The notes under the pieces were generated by a model. That model worked only from the letters and a program-made list of their open reading frames with translations. It searched no databases and had not been told where the DNA came from. A stretch of 64,000 nucleotides of DNA from Bacteroides bouchesdurhonensis (lineage in GTDB: Bacteria; Bacteroidota; Bacteroidia; Bacteroidales; Bacteroidaceae). The stretch lies in NCBI RefSeq assembly GCF_900155865.1, contig NZ_LT707006.1, positions 3,636,577 through 3,700,576 of the forward strand, given 5' to 3'. Positions 1 to 8,286 of this stretch are shown in pieces; within the stretch, counting starts at the first letter, position 1, and every line of letters begins with the position of its first letter. The position numbers and the translations under genes were made by a program.

Positions 1-1
1 T

Positions 2-595
2 TTCGTGGAGGGAATGGAGCGTAAGGACGGGGAGAGATTCTCCTCCTATGTCAAGCTGGACGAGGTGACGGGCAGGCCCGCCTATACCCGCTACAATCCC
101 GACTCCCCGGAGGGCGCACGGGAAATCTATATCCCTAACGAGATCAATGGCGTGAAAATCACCGCCGAGGAGCAGCAACAACTACGGGAGGGCAGGACCA
201 TCTTCCTCAATGACATGGTGAACCGCAAGGGCGAGGAGTTCTCCTCGTTCATCAAGGCGGACCTGGAAACCGGACGGCTCAGTTATTCACGCACTCCGGA
301 CGGTTTCGAGCAGCGTGCGGAATTCAAGATTCCGGATAAGGTGTGGGATGTGGAGCTTACCCGCAAGCAGCGTTCCGACCTGCAGAGTGGCAAGGCTGTT
401 TTGGTGGAGGGTATCAAGGGATATGACGGCAAGACCATCTCCCAGTATGTCAAGGCGAACTTCAACCAGGGCAGGCTGGACTTCTACAACGAGAACCCCG
501 ACCGCAAGCGTGACGCCTCGCAACGAAATGTCGTGGCTGAAACACAGAGGCAGGAACAGGGCAGCCGGAAATCCAAAGGCGCAAGTATAGCATGA
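2..595 (+). CDS. DUF3945-type repeat protein, C-terminal part
   Basis: The reading frame is open to the window edge, so this is the 3' part of a longer gene. The visible ~198 residues contain three similar blocks of about 60 residues. Each has a pattern like FVEGMERKDGERFSSYVK, then an acidic/aromatic segment ending in a Tyr- or Phe-rich strand (for example GRLSYSR, GRLDFYN). This repeat style is what I know from DUF3945 proteins of Bacteroidales conjugative elements, which sit next to topB. The tail is basic and polar (Gln/Arg/Lys-rich). Biochemical function is unknown. A GTG at 5 is unlikely to be the true start because homologous sequence continues upstream of it. Confidence 0.7.
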   Translation, partial: FVEGMERKDGERFSSYVKLDEVTGRPAYTRYNPDSPEGAREIYIPNEINGVKITAEEQQQLREGRTIFLNDMVNRKGEEFSSFIKADLETGRLSYSRTPDGFEQRAEFKIPDKVWDVELTRKQRSDLQSGKAVLVEGIKGYDGKTISQYVKANFNQGRLDFYNENPDRKRDASQRNVVAETQRQEQGSRKSKGASIA

Positions 596-637
596 TGCAT
601 GAATCAAATGAATGTGGAATCCTAAAAGAAAAGAAAT

Positions 638-904
638 ATGGAAATGAACAAGGAAAACAACACGCCTTTCAAGGTAGAGGACGTAAACTGGGAGGAACTG
701 GCAGGTATCGGCATATTGAAAGACGAGCTGGAAATGTCGGGAGAACTCGACACGTTGCTCAAGGGGGAGAAAACGAATGTGATACGGCTCAGCCTGGTGC
801 TGCTTGGTGTGGACGTGGTGATGGACGCCACGCTACAGCTGGTGCGCAAGGACGGCGGACCGCTGCTCGAAATCCTCGGCATCAAACCCATCGGACAACA
901 GTAG
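638..904 (+). CDS. Small DUF4099-like ICE protein
   Basis: An 88-residue acidic protein between the DUF3945 gene and topB. The N-terminal stretch FKVEDVNWEELAGIGI, followed by a leucine-rich helix and a short strand region, resembles the DUF4099 module that often starts DUF3945 proteins; this is recognised by eye only. The ATG at 638 follows a purine-rich stretch (aaaagaaa) that fits weak Bacteroides ribosome binding. The role is unknown. The position suggests co-transcription with the topB region of the element. Confidence 0.6.
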   Translation: MEMNKENNTPFKVEDVNWEELAGIGILKDELEMSGELDTLLKGEKTNVIRLSLVLLGVDVVMDATLQLVRKDGGPLLEILGIKPIGQQ

Positions 905-1002
905 CCCCTCCTTATATATAATATGTAAACTGAATGTATAACCGCCGTTTTCCGTTCCACCACACACCGGCAAGCGGGAAACGGCTTGACTTTATCCGAA
1001 TC

Positions 1003-3099
1003 ATGATAGCAATCATAGCAGAAAAACCGAGTGTCGGTCAGGACATAGCCCGTGTGGTCGGGGCTACAGAAAAAAAGGACGGCTACATAGTGGGAAACGG
1101 TTACATGGTGACATGGGCACTGGGACATCTGGTGTCACTGGCCTTACCGGATGCATACGGCTACACGAGAACCGCCGCCGAAGACCTTCCGATGATTCCC
1201 GATCCGTTCCGTCTTGTCGTGCGGCAGGTACGCACTGACAGGGGGATGGTGACGGACATCGCAGCCGGCAGGCAGCTCAAGGTCATCAGCGAAGTGCTCA
1301 CCGGATGCGAGAGCATCATCGTGGCGACCGATGCCGGACGTGAGGGGGAACTCATCTTCCGGTGGATATATTCTTATTTGGGCTGTACCAAGCCGTTCAA
1401 ACGGTTGTGGATCTCCTCGCTTACCGACGAGGCCATCCGTGAGGGAATGGCAAGCCTCAAGGAAGGAACCGGATATGACAGCCTGTATGCAGCCGCGGAC
1501 AGCAGGGCGAAGGCGGATTGGCTGGTGGGCGTGAATGCCAGCCGCGCATTGGCGGCAGCCTCCGGTTCGGTGAACAACTCCATCGGACGGGTACAGACAC
1601 CGACCCTTGCCATGATATGCGCACGCTTCAAGGAGAACCGTAACTTCGTCTCCACACCATACTGGCAGTTGCATATAGTGCTGAAAAGGGACAACGGGCA
1701 CCGGCAGTTCATCCACACGAAGGAGTTCAAGGACAAGAATATGGCGGAAGCGGCATACAAGAGTATTACCCCCGGATCGGTGGTAACAATCACTAAAGTG
1801 AAGCGAGGGAAGGCATTCCAGCAGGCTCCGCTCCTGTACGATTTGACAGCCCTCCAGAAGGACTGTAATATTCATTACGATCTTCCGGTGGACAAGACCC
1901 TTGCCATCACACAGTCCCTGTACGAGAAAAAACTGGTTTCATATCCGAGGACAGGCAGCAGGTATATTCCGCAGGATGTCATGGCGCACATTCCGGTATT
2001 GTTGGAAAAGATAACAGCCATGCCGGAGTTCCGTGAGTACAGAAGGAGCTTAGACCTTTCCGCCCTGAATACACGAAGCGTGGATGCCGCAAAAGTGACC
2101 GACCACCATGCGCTGATTATCACCGGTATCGTCCCTGAGGGATTGTCCGAGGCGGAATCCACGGTTTATACTCTGATAGCCGGCAGAATGCTGGAAGCCT
2201 TCTCTCCCCCTTGCGAGAAAGAACTGCTGCTCATGGAGTGCGTATGCGGGGGACTGGACTTCCGCTCCCGTTCCACTGTCATCGCCAATCCGGGCTGGCG
2301 GGCGGTGTTCTCCCGAAAGGAGGACCGGGAAAAAGACGAGCCGGAAAGAGACGAAGGCACAGCATCTTTTACAGAGGGTGAGGAAATACCGGTCATGGGA
2401 CATGGACTGTCACAGAAAAAAACATTGCCCAAACCTCTCTATACGGAAGCCACCCTGCTCACGGCCATGGAGAACTGCGGCAAGGAAATCACTAACGGAC
2501 AGGCACGCGAAGCGGTGAAGGATACGGGTATCGGTACGCCTGCCACCCGTGCCGCCATCATCACGACCCTGCTCAAACGTGACTACATCGAGCGTTCCGG
2601 CAAGAACATCCGTCCGACGGAAAAGGGGCTTTACCTCTATGAATCGGTAAAGGACATGATGGTGGCTGACGCGGAGCTGACCGGCATATGGGAAAAGGCG
2701 CTGGAACAGATAGAGTGGCGTACCCTCGATCCGGAAAGCTTCATGCTCTCCATCAGGGAATACACGGGAAAAGTTACCGGCGAGATACTGCGTCTCAAAT
2801 TTCCGGAGCCGTCATCATGCGTCCTTGCCTGCCCCAAGTGCAAGACCGGCAACGTGGTGGTGAAGTCCAAAGTCGCAAAATGCGACCGTGAAGGATGCGG
2901 ACTGCTGGTGTTCCGCCGTTTTCTGAACAAGGAACTGACGGACCTGCATCTCGAACAGCTTTTCTCTTCCGGCTCCACCCGGCTGATCAAGGGCTTCAAG
3001 GGCAAGAAAGGGGTACCTTTCGACGCGACGGTCATCTTTGACGAAAGTTTTAACCTGAAACTTTCTTTCCCAAAATCCAAGGGCGGGAAAGGTAAATGA
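1003..3099 (+). CDS. topB: DNA topoisomerase III (type IA)
   Basis: This 698-residue protein nicks and passes single DNA strands and is a regular component of Bacteroidales conjugative elements. The start at 1003 gives the expected N-terminus MIAIIAEKPSVG, the first TOPRIM strand. Asp110 begins the acidic DAGREGE motif that holds Mg2+. The catalytic tyrosine is Tyr314 in SYPRTGSRYIP. A DHHALIITG motif follows, as in the family. The C-terminus carries a four-Cys zinc-ribbon-like segment (CPKCKTG...CDREGCG) before a basic tail. An in-frame upstream ATG at 934 would add 23 residues with no family match, so it was not used. Length is typical for TopB. Confidence 0.95.
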   Translation: MIAIIAEKPSVGQDIARVVGATEKKDGYIVGNGYMVTWALGHLVSLALPDAYGYTRTAAEDLPMIPDPFRLVVRQVRTDRGMVTDIAAGRQLKVISEVLTGCESIIVATDAGREGELIFRWIYSYLGCTKPFKRLWISSLTDEAIREGMASLKEGTGYDSLYAAADSRAKADWLVGVNASRALAAASGSVNNSIGRVQTPTLAMICARFKENRNFVSTPYWQLHIVLKRDNGHRQFIHTKEFKDKNMAEAAYKSITPGSVVTITKVKRGKAFQQAPLLYDLTALQKDCNIHYDLPVDKTLAITQSLYEKKLVSYPRTGSRYIPQDVMAHIPVLLEKITAMPEFREYRRSLDLSALNTRSVDAAKVTDHHALIITGIVPEGLSEAESTVYTLIAGRMLEAFSPPCEKELLLMECVCGGLDFRSRSTVIANPGWRAVFSRKEDREKDEPERDEGTASFTEGEEIPVMGHGLSQKKTLPKPLYTEATLLTAMENCGKEITNGQAREAVKDTGIGTPATRAAIITTLLKRDYIERSGKNIRPTEKGLYLYESVKDMMVADAELTGIWEKALEQIEWRTLDPESFMLSIREYTGKVTGEILRLKFPEPSSCVLACPKCKTGNVVVKSKVAKCDREGCGLLVFRRFLNKELTDLHLEQLFSSGSTRLIKGFKGKKGVPFDATVIFDESFNLKLSFPKSKGGKGK

Positions 3100-3168
3100 T
3101 ACCGTCATCCCAATTCCGGGGCAAAGGTAGCGGAACCGCCCGTTGCCACCTGCAAGGTCGGGCCTTGC

Positions 3169-3221
3169 AGGTTTCGGGGAAAATCATCCTCGCCCTACTC
3201 CGGTATTTTCCCCGAAAACCT
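3169..3221. repeat. Hairpin repeat, copy 1
   Basis: A long imperfect inverted repeat: left arm AGGTTTCGGGGAAAAT at 3169-3184, right arm ATTTTCCCCGAAAACCT at 3205-3221, loop starting CATCCTCGCC. A smaller hairpin GCAAGG/CCTTGC lies just upstream (3152-3168). A second version is at 3774-3830. The stems differ between copies while the loop start is conserved, which suggests a structured RNA or a small mobile hairpin rather than chance. Confidence 0.6.
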
Positions 3222-3290
3222 TGCCTGTGGAGGCGGTCCGCATACTGGCCCCTGAAATTGGAAATGGCATGTTTCACCTTTTAATAGCAA

Positions 3291-3533
3291 ATGATCATGA
3301 AAGCAAAGGAATGTATCGAAAAACCGAGAACCGGCAAATGGATAAAAAGAATGGCACTGGCCGCCGCAGCCTTCATAGTGTTCAGTTATCTCTATTCAAG
3401 AGGAATTTCGCCGGTATGGACGGCAGTCGCCATCGTCTGTTTCAGGGGATTCTTCAGGTTCCTCTATAAAATCGCCTGCCTTCTGGTAGCGGCGGCGATA
3501 CTTTTCTGCATCCTCAGCTGCCTGGTATTCTGA
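3291..3533 (+). CDS. Small hypothetical membrane protein
   Basis: An 80-residue protein with a basic N-terminus (KAKECIEKPRTGKWIKRM) and two hydrophobic helices (about residues 21-37 and 42-79), so probably an inner-membrane protein. A start two codons later (3297) is equally possible. It lies between the two hairpin repeats and is followed by a terminator-like hairpin at 3601-3632. No family recognised. Confidence 0.45.
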   Translation: MIMKAKECIEKPRTGKWIKRMALAAAAFIVFSYLYSRGISPVWTAVAIVCFRGFFRFLYKIACLLVAAAILFCILSCLVF

Positions 3534-3600
3534 TTCCACCGGCATACAATATCGGGAAATGAAACAAATGCTGCATATAAACCACTGTAATACCTTGCAG

Positions 3601-3632
3601 AACAGGGCTGTCCCCACGAACGGCCCTGTTTT
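3601..3632 (+). terminator. Terminator-like hairpin after small membrane gene
   Basis: The arms AACAGGGC (3601-3608) and GCCCTGTT (3623-3630) pair perfectly and can be extended by a G-C and a G-T pair. TTG and a T-rich stretch follow. The T run is short, so efficiency is uncertain. Confidence 0.5.
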
Positions 3633-3773
3633 GTATTCCACACTTTATGAGGACAAGGGTAACGGGAACAGGGACGGAAAGAAAAGAGGGCATATACAGC
3701 TATTGGCAGACCGGGAACTACAGGGCAAAGTTGGCAAACGCTTCTTTTCGGACGGCAAGGCCGGGACCCTTCG

Positions 3774-3830
3774 GGTTTCGCGGAAAAATCATCCTCGCCC
3801 GGAGGGCTTGCGGTATTTTTCCGGAAAGCC
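3774..3830. repeat. Hairpin repeat, copy 2
   Basis: Left arm GGTTTCGCGGAAAAAT (3774-3789) and right arm ATTTTTCCGGAAAGCC (3815-3830). The loop again starts CATCCTCGCC and ends GCGGT. It is the counterpart of 3169-3221 about 600 bases away. Flanks also match: GCAAGG(C/T)CGGG before and CCTTGCC after. Confidence 0.6.
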
Positions 3831-3917
3831 TTGCCTTTCCGGAAGCGTCTGCCGTAAAGCCCTTGTAGTTCAACGGGCTGCCAAAGCCCGAGTATCCACA
3901 ATTAAAATGATAAAGCC

Positions 3918-4136
3918 ATGAATCAAGCAATCATCTCAAGACCGCCGACGGCACCGGTACAGATACCAATGCCGATACCGGCAAGAAGAAAGTACCATAC
4001 CCCGGAACCGACCGTCAAATTCCCTCCACGGGAAAAGGGCGGACCCGTACACATCTCCACACTGCTGGACCCGATACTGGAGATAAGCAGTCATCCCGAC
4101 CGGAACAGGCTGCTGGTGGAGTTCTTCAACAGATAG
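3918..4136 (+). CDS. Short proline-rich hypothetical protein upstream of the PRTRC operon
   Basis: A 72-residue protein with a proline-rich N-terminal half (RPPTAPVQIPMPIPARRKYH) and a C-terminal half ending in a predicted helix (HPDRNRLLVEFFNR). It starts 38 bases before the PRTRC E gene. Composition and codon use match the neighbouring ICE genes, which supports it being real. No family recognised; it may be an uncharacterised member of the PRTRC cluster. Confidence 0.5.
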   Translation: MNQAIISRPPTAPVQIPMPIPARRKYHTPEPTVKFPPREKGGPVHISTLLDPILEISSHPDRNRLLVEFFNR

Positions 4137-4173
4137 AAAGAATACGGTTATTCACACTTTAATCCATATAATT

Positions 4174-5121
4174 ATGTTTTTTACAGCAATCAACCAGATG
4201 ATGACAGAAGGAGTCGACCTGACACTCGTCATCCGTAAAGCGAACGGACAAATGGCGGTATCCGTACTGCCGAAGTCAAACGGGCTGAAAGACGAAGCCC
4301 AGAACCACATTATCCCGTTGACCCTCAAGGGAGTTCCGCAGGAACTGGATACCGGATTCCTGCAAGCCGTCGCCCGGCCGGTGCAGAAAGCCACGGGACT
4401 GATCACCAACATGGCGCAGTTCGAGGCACAGACGGAAAAGGCCGCTTCCGAGAGCAAGGTGGCGAAGGATGCAAAGGCCAAGGAGACGAAAGAGGAGAAA
4501 GAGAAACGGGAGAAGTACGAGAAGCATCTCAAGAAAGCTGAGGAACTGATTGCCGCGGGAAACCATAAGGATGCAGTGACGGCTCTCGGACAGGCCCGAC
4601 TTTATGCCAAGCCGCAGGACCAGAAGAAGATTGACGAGATGCTGGAGCAGCAGAAAAAGGCCATGAACCGGGGAAGCCTGTTCGAGCTGATGGAAGAACC
4701 GCCTGCACCGCAACAGCTCCGGTCACAACCACCGGCAGCAACGGCACAACAGCCGCAGCCTGCACCGCACTGTCCGCCGCAATCCCAGGCATCAGGACCA
4801 GCGGGCGGACAAATTCCTGACAAGCAGCAGATAATGTGGCCGCCACAGCAGCCTGCGCAAAGGCCTGCACCGCATCAGGCTCCCCCACAGCCGCAATATG
4901 CCGGGCAACGGCCGATGAGCCACCAGCTCCCTCCACAGCATGCATACGCGGAACAACAGATTTCATACCGGCAGGAACGGGAGCAAAATCCCGAAGACCT
5001 CTATCCGTACTATCAGAGGGGACAGGAAGTCCCTACCTACCGCCCGGAGGATTATGAGGAATATCCCGATTTTCCGCAATCTATGTTAGAACCCAATGTC
5101 TCACATTATCAAAGCATTTAA
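4174..5121 (+). CDS. PRTRC system protein E
   Basis: A 315-residue protein with three parts. The first is a conserved N-terminal domain (about 1-90: MFFTAINQMMTEGVDLTLVI and following). The second is a charged helical segment rich in Lys/Glu (about 90-165) that looks coiled-coil. The third is a long Pro/Gln-rich, probably disordered tail (about 170-300). This architecture and its place directly before PRTRC C fit PRTRC protein E. PRTRC genes travel as a conserved cluster on plasmids and ICEs; their joint function is not established. Co-transcription with the next gene is likely (four-base gap). Confidence 0.75.
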   Translation: MFFTAINQMMTEGVDLTLVIRKANGQMAVSVLPKSNGLKDEAQNHIIPLTLKGVPQELDTGFLQAVARPVQKATGLITNMAQFEAQTEKAASESKVAKDAKAKETKEEKEKREKYEKHLKKAEELIAAGNHKDAVTALGQARLYAKPQDQKKIDEMLEQQKKAMNRGSLFELMEEPPAPQQLRSQPPAATAQQPQPAPHCPPQSQASGPAGGQIPDKQQIMWPPQQPAQRPAPHQAPPQPQYAGQRPMSHQLPPQHAYAEQQISYRQEREQNPEDLYPYYQRGQEVPTYRPEDYEEYPDFPQSMLEPNVSHYQSI

Positions 5122-5125
5122 TATT

Positions 5126-5347
5126 ATGGCATTAGAAATCAAGGGAATGACACGTTCATTCACATTCAAGAAAGGCAACGGGATGGTCACACTCGATGAC
5201 CCAAACACGTCGGACAGCCCCGAAATGGTCATGAACTACTACTCGAACTTCTATCCGGAACTGACCACGGCGACGGTGCACGGGCCGGTCATCAAGGAAG
5301 ACAAGGCGGTGTATGAATTCAAAACTACCATCGGGACAAAAGGATAA
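5126..5347 (+). CDS. PRTRC system protein C
   Basis: A 73-residue protein, the usual length for this family. The N-terminus MALEIKGMTRSFTFKKGNG and the segment YYSNFYPELTTATVHGP are typical of PRTRC C as I know it. The start at 5126 was chosen over an upstream ATG at 5096, which lies inside the previous gene. It sits between E and a small ORF, in the normal cluster order. Confidence 0.8.
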   Translation: MALEIKGMTRSFTFKKGNGMVTLDDPNTSDSPEMVMNYYSNFYPELTTATVHGPVIKEDKAVYEFKTTIGTKG

Positions 5348-5352
5348 AAGCA

Positions 5353-5520
5353 ATGGGAAAGGACAATAAAAAACAGAAGAAATCATGTGTACCATTGGAC
5401 GAACAGCAGGTGGAACGGCTTGCAAGGCTCATCATCGGACAGACCGTACGCAATATCCGTTACGGTACGGACAGGAAAGAAAGGATTACGGCACCGAGGG
5501 GTGCCGTTCCTCTTTTCTGA
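5353..5520 (+). CDS. Small 55-residue protein in the PRTRC operon
   Basis: ATG at 5353 opens a 55-codon frame: a lysine-rich start (MGKDNKKQKKSC) followed by a helical segment (DEQQVERLARLIIGQTVRNI) and ending in GAVPLF. It begins five bases after the PRTRC C stop, and its TGA overlaps the start of the next gene (CTGA at 5517-5520), a layout typical of translational coupling. This spacing argues that it is real. Function unknown. Confidence 0.6.
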   Translation: MGKDNKKQKKSCVPLDEQQVERLARLIIGQTVRNIRYGTDRKERITAPRGAVPLF

Positions 5521-6467
5521 ACGCCACGTTTCAGCCAAAACCTTTGCCGAGTCTTGTCGTGGAAGATTCCGACGGGAAAAGGCACAATCTCATCACGCGG
5601 GACAACTACGGGTTCCTGCGTGACTCCTTCTTCAGATATGCCTATCTGATGGAGAAGGAGGCGGTACATACCCCGGGCCGGACGTTCGGGGAAGGGATCG
5701 CAAGGCTGCACGAGGAGATGGATGCCCTTGTCGGTGAGGGGCTGAACGTCAATATCGAAGAGCAAGACGGACGGTTGCTGTTCAAGCTCTGGAAAGCCCA
5801 TCATTGGGGAAAACTGACACTGTATTATTTCCCGATGAAGTTCGTGGAGGCTCTCGGATCGGAATTGAGACGTATCTCCATCACGTTCATCCATGAATTG
5901 ATGAAGGCAAACGGAATACAGACCGTTCTGGATGAGGACGACACGGAATATGTCCTGACCTGGATTTCAGAGGAAGTACCGGAAGAGACTCCGGAGGAAA
6001 GGAAAAAACGGCTGAGACTCCTGCGCTCCTACGAGAACGGCAGAATAAAGAGGCTGCTCCAAAGGGTGGAATGCAAGTGTTACTACAAGAACCTGCCGAA
6101 GGCACTTGACAGGTATAAAGCCCGGAACGACTACGAACGGTCACTGGTCTCCGCCATGAAGGAGGGGCTGCAATTCCTGTCACCGGAACGTGGCATCATG
6201 GAATACAGCTACGATCCCTTTTATGAGAAAGAACCGGAGTTCCACCCCATGTACCTCTACCAACAGATACGTGTGATCTATGACAGTTACGATATGGTGA
6301 CGGATTACCTCGTGGATTGTTACAATTCCCACAGTAGGGAGACCTACGACATCATACCGGTTACGACACTCGACCTGTCTCCCGAAACGGAAAAGCTGTT
6401 CCGCATGGATGACTATCCGGAACGCTTCTTCAAATGGGCGGACAAATTCATCAACATAATAATTTGA
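5517..6467 (+). CDS. PRTRC system protein F
   Basis: About 316 residues. Homology-like sequence begins at LNATFQPKPLPSLVVED. The only plausible initiation point there is the CTG at 5517, overlapping the stop of the 55-residue gene by four bases. The in-frame ATG at 5385 would read through the small gene out of its frame and gives a low-complexity, unlike-family N-terminus. The body is rich in helices with charged stretches (EEVPEETPEERKKRLRL) and ends near KWADKFINIII. The family is known only as a member of PRTRC clusters. An unusual start codon is the main uncertainty. Confidence 0.7.
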   Translation: MNATFQPKPLPSLVVEDSDGKRHNLITRDNYGFLRDSFFRYAYLMEKEAVHTPGRTFGEGIARLHEEMDALVGEGLNVNIEEQDGRLLFKLWKAHHWGKLTLYYFPMKFVEALGSELRRISITFIHELMKANGIQTVLDEDDTEYVLTWISEEVPEETPEERKKRLRLLRSYENGRIKRLLQRVECKCYYKNLPKALDRYKARNDYERSLVSAMKEGLQFLSPERGIMEYSYDPFYEKEPEFHPMYLYQQIRVIYDSYDMVTDYLVDCYNSHSRETYDIIPVTTLDLSPETEKLFRMDDYPERFFKWADKFINIII

Positions 6468-6472
6468 ACACT

Positions 6473-7174
6473 ATGATGGAAACAAACGAACTTACAAGGA
6501 CTTTGAAGAACCTGCTTATCCCCAAGGCGGCACTGATTGCCTACGCCTCGGAGGATAACAAGAACTTTTTTTTGGAGATACGGGACATAGATGATCGGGG
6601 GAATATGGCGGAAGGCAGGCCTGTGACCCTGGAATTCATGAACGGGCTTGTAAAGGGATATTCGGAAAGGCATAGCAGCACGCCTTACGGAAAAGTACCG
6701 TCCAGCCTGATCTATTGCGATTCACGCAAGGGCCGCGAGCGGTATGTATGGTACAATCCCCCGCATAAGCGGATGATGTTCTTCAGCTCCGACCTCAAAA
6801 TAGAAAATGCGGAATACAACCTGCCGGGAGTGATTTACGAGGCGGGGGAACATGGGATGAGGATATATGCTTACAAGGATGACATGCCCGGCAAGGATAC
6901 GATGCTATATGTCGCGCCGTTCTTCAACGTGACCGGCTCCAGCGTATGCCTGGGCTCTGCCAATATAGACTTGCCAAAGGACCTGACATACGAAAGCCTG
7001 CTGCAATACTGGGAAAAGAAATTCTGGCTGACGGAGTTTTCGCACTTGGGAGGCAACGGAAATCCGACCCGGTCGAACCTTGTGCTAGTAACGAAAGCGG
7101 CCAGGAACAAACCATTCGACCTCAAAGAGTTGAAACCGTTGAACAATATGAAACTTAAAGACATACTGACATGA
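6473..7174 (+). CDS. PRTRC system protein B
   Basis: A 233-residue protein. The start at 6473 (tandem ATGs, MMETNELTRTLKNLLIP) lies six bases after the PRTRC F stop. Recognisable family segments include PVTLEFMNGLVKGYSE, VWYNPPHKRMMFF (cf. the WYxPP(x)RxxFF pattern) and a C-terminal block FWLTEFSHLGGNGNPTRSNL. Its stop overlaps the next gene by four bases (ATGA). Function within PRTRC is unknown. Confidence 0.78.
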   Translation: MMETNELTRTLKNLLIPKAALIAYASEDNKNFFLEIRDIDDRGNMAEGRPVTLEFMNGLVKGYSERHSSTPYGKVPSSLIYCDSRKGRERYVWYNPPHKRMMFFSSDLKIENAEYNLPGVIYEAGEHGMRIYAYKDDMPGKDTMLYVAPFFNVTGSSVCLGSANIDLPKDLTYESLLQYWEKKFWLTEFSHLGGNGNPTRSNLVLVTKAARNKPFDLKELKPLNNMKLKDILT

Positions 7175-7959
7175 AAAGAGTACATTATACCGACAGTTAC
7201 CTGATGAGTCCGCAGCATCCGGTAACGGTAAACCTGATCGGAGCGGGAGGAACCGGGTCGCAGGTACTCACCTGCCTGGCACGTCTTGACACAGCCCTGA
7301 GGGGACTCGGACACCCGGGACTGTTCGTTACACTGTATGACCCCGACACCGTGACGGAAGCCAACATCGGTCGCCAGCTTTTCGGACCGTCCGACCTGGG
7401 ACAGAACAAGGCACAATGCCTCGTCACCCGGATAAACAACTTTTTCGGGAATGACTGGAAGGCGCAAGCGGACATCTATCCGGCAGTATTGAAGGATACC
7501 AGACGGGACAACCTGGCCAATATCACGATTACCTGTACCGATAACATCAAGTCACGGATCGACTTGTGGAATCTGTTGAGGGCTTTGCCGCAACCGACAT
7601 ACTGCACTTACGAGACCCCCTTGTACTGGATGGATTTCGGAAACACGCAGACCACGGGGCAAGTCGTGCTGGGTACCGTACCGAAGAAAATCAAACAGCC
7701 GGCGTCCAAACTTTATGAAACCGTCAATTCGCTAAAAGTCATCACCCGCATGGTGAAATACGCGAGAGTGAAGGAAACCGATTCCGGCCCGAGTTGTTCG
7801 CTGGCTGAAGCGTTGGAAAGACAGGACCTGTTTATTAACTCCACACTGGCACAACTCGGATGCGGCATCCTATGGAAGATGTTCCGAAACGGAGTGATCG
7901 AGCATAACGGATTGTACCTGAACCTGGACACGATGAAAGTGAACCCGATAATCATATAG
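7171..7959 (+). CDS. PRTRC system ThiF/E1-like protein
   Basis: A 262-residue protein with an N-terminal Rossmann ATP-binding loop (NLIGAGGTGSQVLTCLARL, about residues 17-35). It also has an acidic YDPDTVTEANIGRQ segment that matches the nucleotide-binding Asp/Asn-Arg motif of ThiF/MoeB/E1-like adenylating enzymes. The family normally adenylates a C-terminal glycine of a small protein; the PRTRC substrate is not known. No CxxC zinc pairs of MoeB type were seen. It is the last gene of the ICE backbone operon before the composition shifts. Confidence 0.8.
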   Translation: MKRVHYTDSYLMSPQHPVTVNLIGAGGTGSQVLTCLARLDTALRGLGHPGLFVTLYDPDTVTEANIGRQLFGPSDLGQNKAQCLVTRINNFFGNDWKAQADIYPAVLKDTRRDNLANITITCTDNIKSRIDLWNLLRALPQPTYCTYETPLYWMDFGNTQTTGQVVLGTVPKKIKQPASKLYETVNSLKVITRMVKYARVKETDSGPSCSLAEALERQDLFINSTLAQLGCGILWKMFRNGVIEHNGLYLNLDTMKVNPIII

Positions 7960-8286
7960 ACAGGTCAGCAGTTATAAATTCTTTCGCTTGAATGGAAAGA
8001 GTTCAGGAAACAGCCTCTCCATTTTGAGTTTTCCATTTTCTATATGGCAAGATATTCTTTGCATTGGCTCTGACACTCCGTTTCAAGTCTTCACGCAATA
8101 TACAGAACGCGGTCTTTTACTTTATCATATTATGTCATATTACTCAATACAATGCTTTAGATAAAAATAATTAAAGCGTCTTTTATCAATCAAGAATAGT
8201 TTAGCTGGAGATATACATAACAGCTTGAAGTTTTTTGAATTACTTCCTGTTTTTATTCCATATGTTAAACTAATAATTGATTGTTT
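7960..8286. other. AT-rich junction between ICE backbone and capsule cargo
   Basis: No gene seen. Base composition drops sharply from the GC-rich PRTRC operon to AT-rich sequence here, marking the probable cargo junction. It presumably contains the promoter of the recombinase gene at 8287. No clear inverted repeat or attachment site was found by eye. Confidence 0.5.

Larger units (their letters stand above)
3534..3917. other. Non-coding stretch with terminator and hairpin repeat copy 2
   Basis: No convincing gene. Forward ORFs here read through the hairpins and have no family character. The stretch holds the hairpin at 3601-3632 and the second copy of the long hairpin repeat at 3774-3830. 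Confidence 0.5.

Noticed and set aside
3559..3921. Forward 120-codon ORF in the PRTRC upstream region
   Set aside because: It reads through a terminator hairpin and the hairpin repeat, has no family character and is not needed to explain the region.
5385..5516. Upstream ATG extension of PRTRC F
   Set aside because: It overlaps the 55-residue gene in another frame and encodes sequence unlike the family.
6565..6573. T8 run in PRTRC B as a contingency tract
   Set aside because: The gene is a backbone protein, the run encodes Phe-Phe-Leu and nothing else suggests switching.
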